A DNA stretch of 64,000 bases, from NCBI GenBank assembly GCA_900618425.1, contig UZAN01040752.1:3608-67607 (forward strand), read 5' to 3'. Position numbers and translations under genes: made by a program. This DNA comes from Echinostoma caproni. Lineage: Eukaryota > Platyhelminthes > Trematoda > Plagiorchiida > Echinostomatidae. Positions 1 to 10,903 of the stretch are shown one piece after another. The notes beneath the pieces are model-generated. The model was not told the origin of the DNA and made no database searches. It worked only from the letters and a program-made list of their open reading frames with translations. Each line of letters opens with the position of its first letter. Position 1 is the stretch's first letter.

Positions 1-120
1 TACCGCTAACCGTGTCACACTCGCTTGTTCCGTTTGCTCGTTATAAACTGTAATCAGTCACATGTTCACATAATTGTTCTGATAGTTGTTTGACACATTT
101 GAAGATTGTGAAAAGTTTGG

Positions 121-205
121 TATCCTCGGTGGGATTCGAACACACGGATGGATGCCGCCTACGCTTTTGTACAGAGCAAGCTGAGCTGCCACGCCACGCC
201 GATAA
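121..205 (-). repeat. tRNA-derived SINE head, minus orientation
   Basis: Read on the minus strand, this segment has a tRNA-like A-box region followed by a B-box-like GTGTTCGAATCCCAC (plus 129-144), the internal RNA polymerase III promoter layout of tRNA-derived SINEs. A second copy of the same head lies about 110 bases further on in the opposite orientation; both share the words GTACAAAAGC and GGCGTCC or GGCATCC between the boxes. No hammerhead-like core was recognised after the B box. It is more likely a SINE than a tRNA gene because no acceptor stem closes. Confidence 0.5.
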
Positions 206-317
206 AACCGATCTTTTCTAAGGAAAACATGTCGGGGCAATCAGCTTACATGCTAACTGATGGATGCCATATGCCTCTGTAAGTTGGATGGGTAATTCGA
301 ACGTGAAAAGATCAGTG

Positions 318-415
318 CTATCGATGTGGCCTCGTAGCTCGGCTAGTACAGCGTGCACTGTACAAAAGCCTAGGTGGCGTCCATACGTGGATTCACATAA
401 CTGTTTGTAAGGTCA
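318..415 (+). repeat. tRNA-derived SINE head, plus orientation
   Basis: This is the inverted partner of the copy at 121-205. The A-box-like stretch (CTCGTAGCTCGGCTAGTAC, about 328-346) is followed by CTGTACAAAAGCCTAGG and a weak B-box-like GTGGATTCACA. The two copies could fold into an imperfect hairpin. Boundaries are approximate. Confidence 0.42.
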
Positions 416-419
416 TCCA

Positions 420-2320
420 ATCGCTGGGACTGCTCGGTATATGGGATGGACATGGGGCAGGGAAGCTTAAGTCCATGCATACAGTGGCATGAGGTGGGCA
501 GACTAACGCCTCCACTGTGGCATGCGAACCTGTCTTGGCAGTCGACCTCGACCCCTATCCAGGGGACGGAATGCTTCGGTCACATTCACACTGTGACTTG
601 ATTCATCTTAGCTGTTTCCCGCGAATCGCATGAGAAGACATGTTTTCAATTGGGCGTAGAAATAAACGCGTGATCAAATGATCAATGAGGTGAGTTGAAC
701 AGGAGCCGATCCAACCTCAGCATTTCCTTCTCAATTCACAGTGTCAGCTTCACAGTGCAAAGTTACGATTTCCTAAATGAAAGTGATAGTTTCCCAAATC
801 GATCTTTAAATTCTGTGGGTATGAAACCGTGACCTAATCGCATCCGCATCTAGCCCTGCATGTTATTGTTCACGGATTCGTCCTGACCATGCGACCTAAG
901 TACAGGAACACGTAAATGAGCATACCCAAAATGAGATCAGCCATTTTGTTCTTCGGTCATTACCACAAGTGGATTTGATATGAACGGAGAATTAGGTGTT
1001 GCTGAAAAGCAGATTTTATTAACAGGTTCGGACGGTCTCCTGTATCTTCCTAGAACAGCACATTGTGATTTTATTGTGATTTATTGGCATGATGACATTT
1101 AGCTGAAAACGAGCTTGTTCACCACTCTCTGTTCTATTTGCTAGATACTGATCACCTTATGCGAGTGGTCTGAGATAGCGATTGGCAGCTTCTTACATTA
1201 TTCAAAAATATCAAGAGCATTCTAGAACAGATAAGTGAATTTAATCTTGTGATAACAGAATTTGCAAACAGGTTTGTAATTGTGTTGACTTCGGTAACCA
1301 ACATCAAGTTGATGTTCCATCGTGAAGCCGAATCGAGAAAGCGGAATACCCTAATGATTCTAGCACTCCTTCCAGTGTTGGACTAGCCTTATTGGTCAAT
1401 TAGATTGTTCGAAATCAGTTTGCAATGACGCAATGCGATCGGTAACAACTGCATGGTCTGGATATTCTGTGTGTTGACATTTATCTCACAAAAGCACCAC
1501 TTCTCGGTATCAGTATTGTACTTGTCGACGTCTTTTAGTGACCTACTTCGATGTCATTATGCGTTCACAAGGTGAGCATGATTGTCAATCACTGAATCAT
1601 CACGGTTGCCAATTGCCTTTCAGAAGTACACGCATTTTCAAACCGAGTTAGGTGAGTGAAGTCCGAAGGGAGGGGGCTATTGTGATCCAGACATACGTGA
1701 CCGCATCCCAAGTACGACCAGATACAGCTTCATATCATCCAATCAGATTTCGGGAAACGGGATCAATGGTACACCGGGCGAACATTACATCAGAGTTCTT
1801 ACATGCGTCTGCACAAACGCTTGCGTGATTGAACGATGATCCTTCAACCAATGATATAGCTTATTGCTTCCTATAAAACATGCTCCATTTCTGTCAGTAA
1901 ACACTGGCACTTGATGCTACCAATTCTTCGTGCATTTCCTTGGTGTCCGCAATTCGGTTTGGAGCCGACCCAGTGCTGAGTATTAGAATACGGGTTCTCG
2001 TACTCCGATATTCAATACTATTCTGCTTACCTCGAGGGTGAAATACGTTTCTCGCGATGACAATTCTGCTGGTTCAAGATATTTCCGTTAACAGTGAAAT
2101 TAATTCGATCAAATTTCATTTGTCGGCTTTCATTCGATTGCTATCCTGAATATTGAAAATGGTGATGATCGTGCATGTTGAAGCGAAGATAATCCGAAAA
2201 CCTACCGGGCTGCAATGCTTTGGTCCAGGAGTGTAAAATATGATAGTTGTGATTATTCAGCACTTAAAGAATAGAAATTCTGCTCGTGCTTCTGGACTAA
2301 TATAATCTATAAGTACTAAA
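420..2320. other. Unassigned, AT-rich, no gene seen
   Basis: No reading frame longer than short chance ORFs and no recognisable domain. Around 1095-1140 there is a copy of the GAAAACGAGCTTGTTC word that recurs beside Penelope relics in this window. About 1380-2180 resembles 5460-6010 in scattered words (for example TTGACATTTATCTCAC against CTGACATTGATCTCAC), so it is probably old dispersed repeat. Confidence 0.4.
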
Positions 2321-2740
2321 CTAACTGTATGTGAATCCGGACAACAAGGACTTGTAATCCATTGTGCATGATTGATTAGTGTCCCATTGTAACCGTTTGA
2401 GATTTAGTACGTGAATCCCATTACCACATTGGTGTAAACGTTGACTCAGGCTTCGTTCGTGCACGACCCAATTGTGTCAGCAGAGCATGCCCCAATATGA
2501 TTTGTGGAGGCTAGAGCGACGAAAACACACCCGACAGATAAGCGTAATAGCAGGATAAACAACCGAGATATTTCATCGGAATTAAGCCGTCTCTCTCCGT
2601 TCCAGGTAGAAGTTGAGAAATCTGTGCTGCGCAGTGCTCATGCAGGCATCAATAGGATGTTTGAACGATGCACGGGCCTAACAGTGCTGATCAGGCCAAC
2701 AAAACAATCTGACAATATGCTAAGACAACCAAACATAATG
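2320..2740 (+). repeat. Dispersed repeat, copy 1 (second copy at 33165-33560)
   Basis: The stretch aligns by eye with 33165-33560 over about 400 bases, with shared words such as AGGATAAACAACCGA and AAGATAAACAACCGA and a matching region around TCAGTGCTG. The 142-residue open frame at 2504-2932 runs through it, matches no family I recognise, and the second copy is not open in the same frame, so it is not called a gene. The element class is unknown. In the second copy the repeat runs straight into a 21-bp minisatellite. Confidence 0.5.
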
Positions 2741-3257
2741 TGGTTTATCCATGCGTTAGCTCTGTTACTCTTAATTAACCCTTCATTTGTCTCCATTTCT
2801 CCAGCCGTCCCGTGTTTGCATACTCATCGCCGTAGGCTTCGTTCTTTTATTTCACCACCCACGACAAAAGTACTGCACCCTACTAGACGTTTGGATTATC
2901 TTCGTTCCCAGATGCACGGTCGTCATTTTTGAAGATGTCCAAGGTAATTGAATGAAATGGTGAAATACCAAATTTTCACAAGAATTTTCAGCATATTCCG
3001 TAGAAGCCAAGTAAAACTATCCTCAATATTTGCCACTTTATAATTACCGTCACCAGTACACGTTTGTGGTGCAGATTCTCACGTATTGATACATCATTCC
3101 TTTGGGAATAACCCAATTGTTTTGTGTTGAGTTAAACTGGGCTGAACCGAGACCACACCGTGATTTTGTTGGCTCTGAATAACAAACAGCATTTTGCTGA
3201 AAACGAATTACGAACAGAAAAAGATACGGTGCTCGAGAATGCTCTCCTTCTGATTAT

Positions 3258-4335
3258 TTGATGCCAATACGCGGATATGTTACTGCTTCAATGTACGAAA
3301 GTATGAATCATAATCTTTGTCTTATACGGTTCAGTTCATTCGTTTGGGCCGTTATTCGAGAAAGCTCTCCTAAATCATCATGGATTTTCGATCGTTTATT
3401 CCTTTACTGCAGTACTGCTTTTCTTTTCAACGATAATTTGAGTGGTGGTTCCGCCCATCGGGCCTATCAATATCAACTTTGTCCCCCTCACTCAGTTCGA
3501 AGAGGGTGACAACTGTCGAGATGGGTACAGCTGTGCAAAAGCATTCCTCGCAACAAAACCTCGCATCTCAGCAGTACTTGAGCGCTTCTAACTCCAAGAT
3601 AAATTGATTGTTTCTGTGGTTTCTTTCTGTGTGTACTTGTTCACCTATTCTTGTGGGACAAATTATATTGGCCAGGTGAGCAAACGTTTATCTGAACTAG
3701 ACAGACCCGGCCCAATGGGTGACATTTGACGGCCGAAACACCAATAATCTTGTGGGGTTTCCAATGGAGTACGATTGGTTGGATTCACTTGAAGTTGCAA
3801 CGGAATCACTTGAAGTTACGGCGGATTCACTTGAAGTTGAAAAGGTATAGTCTACGAGCACCACCTGGTTTGTTGAATAGTGCAGTGATTAGGATTAATA
3901 GTTCAATCGTTTCACACCATAATGGAGTCGAACCAAGTGGTTGATGTTGCCGAGGCGTTTCGACCCATCTACTTAGTTCCCAGCCGTCTACCTAAGGGAC
4001 TAGGAGTCTCCACGGCGGAAGCGATCGGAATCCACCTACATAATTCTCTCACGTTCCCCAAAAGAAATTCGTTAGATCAGTCTGTCTTTCATGACCAACG
4101 CACACGATGCAGTCATCTCCCAACCGTAACTAATGACTCGAACTAATGCGCATATATGGTGACCAGTGTGTGAGCAACATCCTGTCATGCAGGTGTTCAT
4201 TAGTTTTTTTTCATTTTGTCAATATTTCTCCCTCCCTACTAACTTTTTGACATAAATTGTGATGTATTAGCCTGTTGATGAATCACCACAAACGAGCTTA
4301 TTCGCTACTCTGTGTTTTCTAACAATTTGTAATAA
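3258..4335 (+). mobile_element. Penelope-like retroelement relic with GIY-YIG endonuclease, interrupted
   Basis: The translation around 3500-3710 gives the short linker typical of Penelope-like elements (DKLIVSVVSFCVYLF) and then the GIY-YIG endonuclease start YSCGTNYIGQVSKRLSE. Penelope-like elements combine a reverse transcriptase with this endonuclease and move by target-primed copying. The domain breaks off near 3700 and a match resumes at about 3945-4146, where the FPKRN-containing tail matches the Penelope copy at 31.6 kb. The intervening 3700-3940 carries a 21-bp minisatellite. Stops and frameshifts mark it as dead. After the coding end, ACAAACGAGCTTATTCGCTAC (about 4283-4303) matches a motif found at the 3' side of other Penelope copies here. 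Confidence 0.72.
3786..3848 (+). repeat. 21-bp tandem repeat, 3 units
   Basis: Three consecutive 21-base units begin CACTTGAAGTT at 3786, 3807 and 3828. In frame they read HLKLQRN, HLKLRRI, HLKLKRY. The unit resembles those at 33539-33664 and 53477-53581 (consensus start CAACTTGAAATG). It sits inside the disrupted Penelope relic. Confidence 0.75.
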
Positions 4336-4434
4336 TGATATATTCGGAAAAAAAAAGAAATCCGATTCTTCTTTCCACGTTACAGTGTCTCAACCCATTT
4401 TTACAGCTTTTCTGTATTTAAATTTGTTAGAGTT

Positions 4435-5452
4435 ATGCGCCTTCTCATCTTGTACTTAAAGGCTCTGGGGCCAAAATCCTTACTGTTCGCAGATGACGCC
4501 AAAATTTGGAATAGAGAAACGCAACCAACGGGCTCACCTCGCACTCCAAGGAACGTTGAATGCAGCTCATCTGTAGTCCCTTATGAACGATATAGAATTC
4601 AATGTGTCAAAATGCAAGGTTCTATCTCTACGACACAGGAGGAGATTTTCATATTTCCTCGGAAATGAACAACTGCCACACGCCACAAGTGAGAAGGACC
4701 TGGGTATTATCATTCAAGACAAACTTAAGCTGTTCACACAACTGCACCAAGGTGTCCAACGCAGCTGTAAAGAATGTCGGCTTGCTTAAGCGGGTCTTCG
4801 GCCGGTTTGAGTCAGCTTTATTCCCCCGTCTACTATCAGCATACATTCGACCACTCACAGAATACGCTATCCAGGCCTGGAATCCATGGCTACAGCGTGA
4901 TTGCAAGATGCTGGAGCGTCCACAACGGATGGTCACCAAAATGGTCAGGGGGTTGAATCGGTTTTCATACGCAGAGAGATTGAAGTCACTGGGGTTATAT
5001 TCCAAACACTACCGGTGCATCAGAGGAGATATGATTGTGGTATACCAAATAATGCAAAACCCAAGCCATTCGTGTCGCCCGCTTCTGAAATTATCACCCA
5101 ACGTTCATCTTAGAGGAAATCCATTTAAACTAGTGGTCTCAAAATGCCGCTTGGAATGCCGGCGTCAGTCATTCGCAGTCAGAGTGTGTTCGATCTGGAA
5201 CTCTCTACCATCCTACGTCGTCTGTGCTCCAAGCATTGAATCTTTCAAACTGAGACTCGATGAAACATTAGCACACCTTATATTTCAGCATAAGTGAAGC
5301 TGCGTGCAGCAGTGGAAGAAGCACGTATCACGTGACATTTTACACGAAGAATTGTATGTATCACTGTTTCTTACTCCACCGCACGAACCTATGGGACCAG
5401 AAAAGCAGGAGCTTGTAAGTTAATCCTATAATAAATCTTTGAATCTTTGAAT
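4435..5452 (+). mobile_element. CR1/Jockey-like LINE, 3' part, 5'-truncated and decayed
   Basis: The frame starting near 4435 contains LFADDAKIWN, the reverse-transcriptase catalytic motif C (xADD) with its usual continuation. After a frameshift, 4602-5297 encodes a typical C-terminal LINE domain: LSAYIRPLTEYAIQAWNPWL, a VQR-like MLERPQR, then FSYAERLKSLGLYSK and RGDMIVVYQIM, ending with SIWNSLPSYVV. Only the last third of the reverse transcriptase and the tail are present, the usual 5' truncation. The 3' end is well defined: an AATAAA-like signal at 5430-5435 followed by two direct AATCTTTG units (5434-5449), the short tandem tail typical of CR1-group elements. No 5' part or endonuclease was seen. 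Confidence 0.85.
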
Positions 5453-8400
5453 TCATGTTCGCTCTTTCCCCGATTCATGCCTTAAGATGCTTGAAATCAA
5501 ACAGCGTTTTTTTCGCTCAATCCCTGCATAACTGGTTTGTAGGTCCTTCCGCGTCAACTAATGGATGCTATTTCATGTGCGCTGACATTGATCTCACGAA
5601 AGACATCAATTCTGATCCTTGTTATTATTAAACCATAGTTGACAATAGCGTGAAGAGACCACCTTGAATTTCATTGTTTTTTTAACTTCATTGAGAGTGG
5701 GCATTTTTGTTGCTGTCAAGGGGTATCACTTGAGCATAGCCTACACCAATCCGTCGATCATTGTCTCAACAAAGTTCTAGTTGCCACATCGAACTAAAAT
5801 TGTAGGCGGACTAGCACAAAACCTTGTTTGAACCAAATTATATGCATGAGTTCCGTGGACGGCGGACGGGTGGAAAGTTTCGCAGTGGTGAACATCCTAT
5901 TTTTCGACACATTTTCGTCAAGATAAACAATAATGAAGTGAAATTTCGGATTTACATTCAGTCACCGTCACCATTATTCAAACAATGATGATCATGCATA
6001 TATGGGAGCAGAGATAACATAAAAATCGATGAGGACTTGTCATAAATTTGTTGTGGTGTTTAATTTCGCTTTTATTCGGTTACGAGGCAGTCCAATTACG
6101 ACAAACTTCGGAATCGATAGGATTGAAAGTGAACAAGTTTGGTTTATTGGAAAAACTAACGAAGTCCCAGAATCATCAAAGGAAGAAATAAAACATTCAA
6201 AATTTTACTGGATCGCCATGATCTCCCTTTGTTCACTGCGCTATCGAGTAACAGCCTTTTCGTAATACGCAACAACAACGAGAATTGTCGTCCCGATTAT
6301 ATTACTTAACTTTAATAACTGTCTCTCAACTGCTTTTGAGAAGTATCGTTGTTTGTTTCTGACATATTATCTCGCATTCCCTCATGAAGACTGTTATAGC
6401 TGATTCTTAGTGTCTCCATAGTGGTTATTACTTGTTGGTTCAATGTACTTGCTAACCGCGAGCATGTGAAAACATTTCTGCGGTAATGCTTTAGTATTTG
6501 TCGGTTTTTATGCTGCAGTAATTATTCTTACAACGAATATCCGCGTTTACCTTTGCATATATATATACATATATATTGGTATCAAACGGATAGATTTCGC
6601 TCTGTTTTGTTCACGTCTACTGGCTATTGAACGAGGAATGGGAGAGCTATAATGTGGACTGTGGTGGCTACTACATTGTCAAAATTCAGTCCAGTCATTT
6701 AAGTTCGTCCCAAAAACTCCAACGCATCTTGCTCATTAAATAGGCCCATCCACGGGATCAAAAGTGCGTCGTTTGTAATATACCGTAAGTAGTGAACTCG
6801 TCCCTGGTCGTACTTACTGCGGATAATGCGGCTTGAGATATTGTCAATATCCGAGCAACAATGACTAGCCTTGTCTTAGCTGAAGCGCGCAGTAAATACG
6901 TCGTCACTATTTGCTTTTATTGTTTTCCAGTCAGCTTAGCTGTCTCTTCCAAATCGTATGGCTTCACTGACCCAATGAATTGAACTCCGTCAGTGAGCCG
7001 GAAGAAGTGCCGAACTGCTTTGTTTCGACGCAGAAAATGTGTGTGTGGGGGGAGCGAGACAGGTGACCAAACGGGGAAGAAAAATGAACGAAATTGGATT
7101 CAATCACATTATTTCGTTCTCAATTCAAAGTGATAGTTTCTCAAATCAAACTCCGGACCTGTCCCTCGCCCTTACCGGTGTTTGTTAGATTTGGATTCGA
7201 CATTTCCGAAGGTGACAAAAAGATCTGTTTAAAGAGAGAGCATAACAAATCTAAGTTGCACTATTTGTGTCAAGGTAGATTTCACTGTATCTCAACTGAT
7301 AAAACTAGACAGAAAACTACAGATTAGCTAAAGCAGCAACTTAGAAAACACACTACGATAGGAATTCCTTCTATGTACTCTCATCGGTCTCCCACGTATA
7401 ACATTGAACAAGATAGATGAGTGAAGCGAATTAAGAATTAGATTTTATAGTGCTTGTGTGTGTAGTCACACATAACTGATTAATTCTGGTAGGTAAAGAG
7501 TAAAGGTCACGAACGATTTCGTATCAAAATGATCTAAATGTGACAGTCTAACAGTTTATGTTGTTGGGGCAGTATATCAGTTGCACACAACTATGATCTC
7601 CAGTGCCAAGGTGGTGATACCCCGGTTCGAAGAAAAATCTCTTCGCATTTTTCACAGTTGAAGGGGTCTGTTTCTGACATGTTTAGAAATAAGATGTCTG
7701 AATTCTTCGCATGTTTCCCGAAAACTCAGACCTCACGCGTTCAGTCAGAGCCAATGCGTTTTTTCATTGTCCGTTTAGTCAATCTCGCAATGACTGGCTG
7801 ACTTCTTTTTATATGATGAATTCGTCGTGTAAACTAGGCGTGAGCTTAGAAGCTGGGAAGCACATGTTGTTCACAATCAGCGAAAGGTTAGAGCCAAGCG
7901 GCTGGCTTTTCCCACTAGAAACACAAACGATTCAAGAGGGTGTGACTGGACCTGTGATGTGTTTTCACCCATTACCATTTGACGCAGTTTCCCCCAGTAA
8001 AAGTGCAAATGAATCACCGCTGAACTTTCCAATCAGCAGCGAAGACGCTGCTCAGTCAATCATCCGGTAGCTTGACAATTCTTTTTACACAGTCCGGGTT
8101 TCCATGTATACGTATAATTGCAAACGACACAGTGGATAATAAATCAACTGTCGGGTCCGGACAATGATGCATTCTCAAAAGATGTCAAGCGTTAGATGAT
8201 GTGTTGTTTGTGTTCTTGTCTAACGGTGGTTTTTGATAATAGCGCATCGTACGCGCATTGTAGTTTGTGGTGATGCGTACGTGCATGTTTGAGGGGTCAA
8301 GCTGACTTGATCAGTCGACGCCTAACCTAACAGGGGATAGAGCTAGAATGCGTGTCCTTATGCTCAATACACTTGGGTTGACAGCATTGTAAGTGAGCTT

Positions 8401-9240
8401 TACCCAGGTTTCAAACTGCCTTGGGAAACCAGGTTGATGTCGTCGTTTCTAAAGAAAAGGCAGGTTTAGACCGTCTAAGGAACGTCATATACTGCTCCGG
8501 TGTCCGACTGAACTTGTTAAAAAAACTGCATGTGCAACGAGCCTCAACAACAACTGCTTGGAGTGGGCTTAACTGCTCTTGTCATCTACTTCCGGTACAA
8601 ATGTGACAAGCACGATGGAGTAGCACTTTTACTACACCGTGTTTGTACTTAATTGGCATCAAACAACGAAAATGTGGATATGTACCAAACATGTATTAGT
8701 GCGGTATACAATCTAACGAATCGTTTTATTTTGCTTCTTTGTCATGAGACTGTCTAGAATAGCGAGGCGCTTGTCGTCTTCCTCACCCAACGAGAAATAT
8801 ATATTCGAATGGAAAGTGTTCATGACTCGAAATGAAGAAGTTACTTAATGTCATTCTTGTCCTATGATGAGTATATCACTAAAGCATCTAATGTAGATGG
8901 TCCGTGTCACCTTCGTTTTCAACTTATTCATTGATAGGATTACGAGAATGGCCTGAAAAGGCCCGTCAAGCCGTTTATTTGTCGATAAGCTTACTCTTGG
9001 AAACTGAAGCTGATGTCTGATGTGCATAAGAGATGGAAACATTCCAGGTCCAACATTGGTAGCCTAACTTATAGCTTATCCTGCTCGACATACTTACTCT
9101 AAAGTTCATTCGATTATCTCACGTACCGGCAAGTAAGCGAATAGTGATTCGATATACAAAAAAGCCAGGAATTTGTCTTTGATATTCAAATCCCTTAATA
9201 ATTCAACTAGTTGGCAATTGTTCCTAATTACATTTCACCT
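5453..9240. other. Unassigned, mostly repeat-like, no gene seen
   Basis: Contains a short TA/TATG microsatellite (about 6557-6576) and stretches resembling the 0.7-2.2 kb region (for example AAAGTGATAGTTTCCCAAATC near 780 and AAAGTGATAGTTTCTCAAATC near 7130). The 119-residue open frame at 7711-8070 has no family signature and no splice or promoter support I can see. GTTCGAA at about 7624 lies in a weak tRNA-like context but has no convincing A box. Confidence 0.35.
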
Positions 9241-9306
9241 GTTCGCCGAGCTTGGCAATTTGTTTGCAAACGTTTCATCACCAGCCGAGGTGAAATCATC
9301 AGTGCT
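9241..9306 (-). repeat. Dispersed repeat with hammerhead-like core words
   Basis: The minus strand reads CTGATGA (plus 9296-9302), a five-base-pair hairpin TCACC/GGTGA, then GAAAC (plus 9272-9276) and GTTTGCAAAC. The same block occurs on the plus strand at 50371-50436, diverged in the CTGATGA part. The order recalls a hammerhead ribozyme, but there is a U-U mismatch beside the core and no clear cleavage triplet, so only the repeat itself is supported. Confidence 0.45.
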
Positions 9307-9594
9307 TGTGAAGTGTTCTTAATGTTATATCTATAGACATGCAATCCTAAACTGGCTTCAACAGTTGTTCCAACCATTTTCCAGCGTGTATTGTAGAGAA
9401 CTGATCATCAAAATGATGGATTTTTGTGGACTTCCTAGCTTATGTGCGCCAGGGAGGTCATACAAGTCACATCAAGTCAAGTTAGTCTTTGTGCATTCAA
9501 TAGAATGGATGTTCAGTATTCTCGACAAGCTGCAGTGAAGAAAACGTGAACATTAAACTCTTTCTAAATGACAAAAAAAGGATGTGATACAATC

Positions 9595-10903
9595 TCATTG
9601 TGCTTGGTGATTTTCGACGTCAGTAATAACAATTGCTCGATTTACTAAGATTCGAGCAAGGTAAGGAATGACGCTGATTCGGTATGTGATGGTACGTGCA
9701 CAAAGAATCCTAAAGTTGGAACGCGTACTCGGATGAGACAAATTTATTGAGATGGGTATGCAGGCAGTGTTTTTCGTTCGACAGAATATGACTGATAAAT
9801 ATATCACATGTCTGAAATCACTTGTACACAATGAAATCAACCCAAACGGTCTTCGAAATACCAATGCAACGGGAAAGAAGTTTAGGGATCTGGGACAGGG
9901 AATAAAGTCTTTCTGCTTGAGACCGAGAAAAATGGTGTTGAACAGTACAACCAGTGGAAAACAATGCAGGCAGGGGAGCTCCGGGCTTTCTAAGTCTGAA
10001 AGCGTGGAACTTTGATAATGTAAGAAACCTAATATAAATATCTTCAACGTACTTTGACCGAGAAAGATTATGCGACAAAGCAACTCCACAATGTTTGAAA
10101 GAGTCAGCTTTGGGAATGACAGTACTGTTAACACCAAGTTCAGGCTGGCAATTAACTCAGTTTGAAGATGAGTGCTCGATTTAGGGCTCAAAGAAACGTC
10201 CACACCTTTATCGACATTGAGCGTCAAACTTCGGGACGCAGTGCAACTAAAATTTGGTTTACATAGTTCTGAAGTTGGCGAGAACCGTCAGGATCAGTTG
10301 AGAGATATCAATCACCAAATCATCAGCATACTAGATCGCAGCGAATTTGGGAGAGACGATAAGGTTGTTAATGTACAAGAAAAAAAGCAGTGGAGACAAA
10401 ACAGCATCCTGAAAAACCACAGAGTTGATTTCTAGTATGGAGGAAGATTTACCGTTACAAAAGATTAAATCCATCCCATTTGAGAAGTTATTAATTAGAA
10501 AATTCAACACATCAGGTCCCAGGTCACAATCCAAAAGACGTTGAATGATGTCACGTTCTCGCGATCCAAAAGCACTGGCAAAATTAAAAATTTAAAGAAA
10601 GATCTCAGACCCATTATCCACCGAGGATAAAACGGAGTATCTGCGTCCAGAATAGAAAGCGAATGTTTGTAGGCAAAATAAGTAGGGTCGTGAGCAATGA
10701 ACAAGAGAGTCAGCCGGTTTAGAAGCACTCTTGCGAAAACTCTCTTTGGTACTGACGTGCATGCAGTCGATCAAATTTGGGATCCGTGTTATTCAGGTAC
10801 CTATCCCGCATTCCGGGATACTTCTACATGACATGCACAACCTGAAAAAAATTGGAACGAGGTGAAGCAAGTTATTCGGGAGATAATGAATCAGGATCAC
10901 ATA
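9595..10903 (-). mobile_element. CR1/Jockey-like LINE copy A, 3' segment
   Basis: On the minus strand, 10430-10330 gives FQDAVLSPLLFFLYINNL, the reverse-transcriptase motif equivalent to SGVPQGSxLGPLLFxLYIND, and 10227-9595 is an open frame containing LNVDKGVDV (usual LNxxKC) and a C-terminal ARTITYRISVIPYLARILV segment. The latter matches ARTTVYRSSVVLYFARFLV in copy C at 38.8 kb. DNA similarity to 59.9-61.2 kb runs along the whole segment. The element continues at 13763, on the other side of a Tigger insertion. Several frame breaks; not functional. Confidence 0.82.

Noticed and set aside
2504..2932. 142-residue ORF as a gene
   Set aside because: It lies in a dispersed repeat whose second copy at 33.2 kb is not open in the same frame; no domain.
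7561..7640. Possible tRNA-like sequence ending in CCCCGGTTCGAAG
   Set aside because: There is a B-box-like word but no convincing A box or acceptor stem.
9752..10015. 87-residue plus-strand ORF
   Set aside because: Shadow of the minus-strand LINE copy A.
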